64,000 bases of DNA. Origin: Amphiura filiformis. Its lineage: Eukaryota; Echinodermata; Ophiuroidea; Amphilepidida; Amphiuridae. The notes below the pieces were generated by a model. That model worked only from the letters and a program-made list of their open reading frames with translations. It did not search any database and was not told the DNA's origin. The number at the start of each line of letters is the position of its first letter. The stretch's first letter is position 1. The stretch spans positions 35,217,537 through 35,281,536 of the forward strand of contig NC_092629.1 of assembly GCF_039555335.1 (NCBI RefSeq), written 5' to 3'. Positions 63,340 to 64,000 of this stretch are shown piece after piece. The translations under genes and the position numbers were made by a program.

Positions 63340-64000
63340 TACTATGAATAGCACCACTTACAGGTCAGCAAACAAGCTATGCCCCAAAAACATTACATGT
63401 ACATGCGGGAGATATGACTTTTGTTTCCAGATAAGATTTTTGTGTCTCAAGAAGTAAAAAACATGCAAAATGTTGATAACGTGTACAATATTCCTGTGTA
63501 CAGTGTACATATTTATTATAAACTCTAAATCATACACATTTTTATAGAGATGAGATGTGCAATTAAAATCTATTAATATCTCAATTTGGCCAAGAAATTT
63601 TAATTTGTCTTTATTGTAGAAGTCGTACTGATAATTCCCAAAATCCCAAAACAGGAGGATGAGAGATCATAAGGACAACATCATAAGGGTTACATCAACA
63701 AATGGAGACAATGGGTAGACAAAATCAGCCACAACAGGCTTGACGGCCATTATTGTCATATCCCTCTTTTGAGAACCATTTTCAATGTATGCGCTATCTC
63801 CGCCAGAACAATCTATGGCTGTCTTACGATTTGTATACTGTATTTGTACCTATCTAGTTTTTGTATCTATGTAGGTATTATAACATGTGAATAATATTAT
63901 AGAGTGGGTTTTAACCTTTTAACATTGTCCTATGAACTCTCAATCTCCTGCATTATGCCATCTAGACGAAAGGAATAGGGTGAACCGGGACAACCAAGCT

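Larger units (their letters stand above)
61177..64000. other. 3' flank of the receptor gene
   Basis: Includes the 3' UTR, MITEs at 61893-62420, 62655-62870 and 63098-63322, and a candidate AATAAA at 63334-63339. Bases 61220-61440 hold a loose inverted pair (CTACCTGCCGATTGGCCAA ... ATATCGGCAGGTAG). No gene can be supported from 63330 to 64000. Confidence 0.7.

Noticed and set aside
1..64000. CRISPR array, operon or prokaryotic gene cluster
   Set aside because: Genes are spliced with GT..AG introns; tandem repeats lack regular unique spacers and cas genes.

Overview
The window is eukaryotic, AT-rich and intron-rich: short coding exons with GT..AG borders sit among many small DNA transposons, simple-sequence arrays and tRNA-derived SINEs. 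The protein content (an intact NOX5-type oxidase and a YWTD/EGF receptor), a TTAGGG-type telomere tract, and the very frequent octamer TAGGCCTA suggest an invertebrate deuterostome, probably an ambulacrarian (echinoderm or hemichordate). The taxon is an inference; the genes are read directly from the sequence.

Layout. (1) Bases 1-14260, plus strand: the 3' part of a NOX5 gene. Eight exons keep one open frame of about 661 codons, from the late transmembrane helices through the FAD and NADPH domains to the stop at 14258-14260. The EF-hand part lies left of the window. The protein has an unusually long Ser/Thr/Lys-rich insert between the FAD and NADPH halves. (2) 14261-24815: intergenic, with stacked inverted-repeat elements and a tetranucleotide repeat. 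A 2.8-kb foldback-like structure ends about 190 bases before the next gene's coding start. (3) 24846-61176, plus strand: a complete second gene of nine coding exons whose phases all agree (1461 nt, 486 aa). It encodes a signal peptide, one six-bladed YWTD propeller, one EGF module, one transmembrane helix and a roughly 100-residue tail with PPSY and YEPL motifs. There are no LDLR class A repeats. Its introns reach 13.6 kb. (4) 61177-64000: 3' flank with three further inverted-repeat elements.

The introns and intergenic DNA hold about 25 distinguishable repeat families. The clearest are a 105-bp satellite carrying nuclear-receptor-like half-sites (2291-3180); a Tc1-like element with long inverted repeats and an internally deleted transposase, nested in another repeat (53391-54410); a 3.6-kb TAATG array (48513-52175); two tRNA-derived SINE copies; TTAA-bordered piggyBac-type elements; and a LINE reverse-transcriptase tail (413-649). 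No prokaryotic genes, CRISPR arrays or operons are present.

The two genes share strand but show no functional link in the sequence. NOX5 would make superoxide under calcium control; the second protein looks like a cell-surface receptor or scaffold. Repeat boundaries were judged by eye and are approximate (usually within 5-20 bases). Exon borders were checked by reading frame and splice sites.
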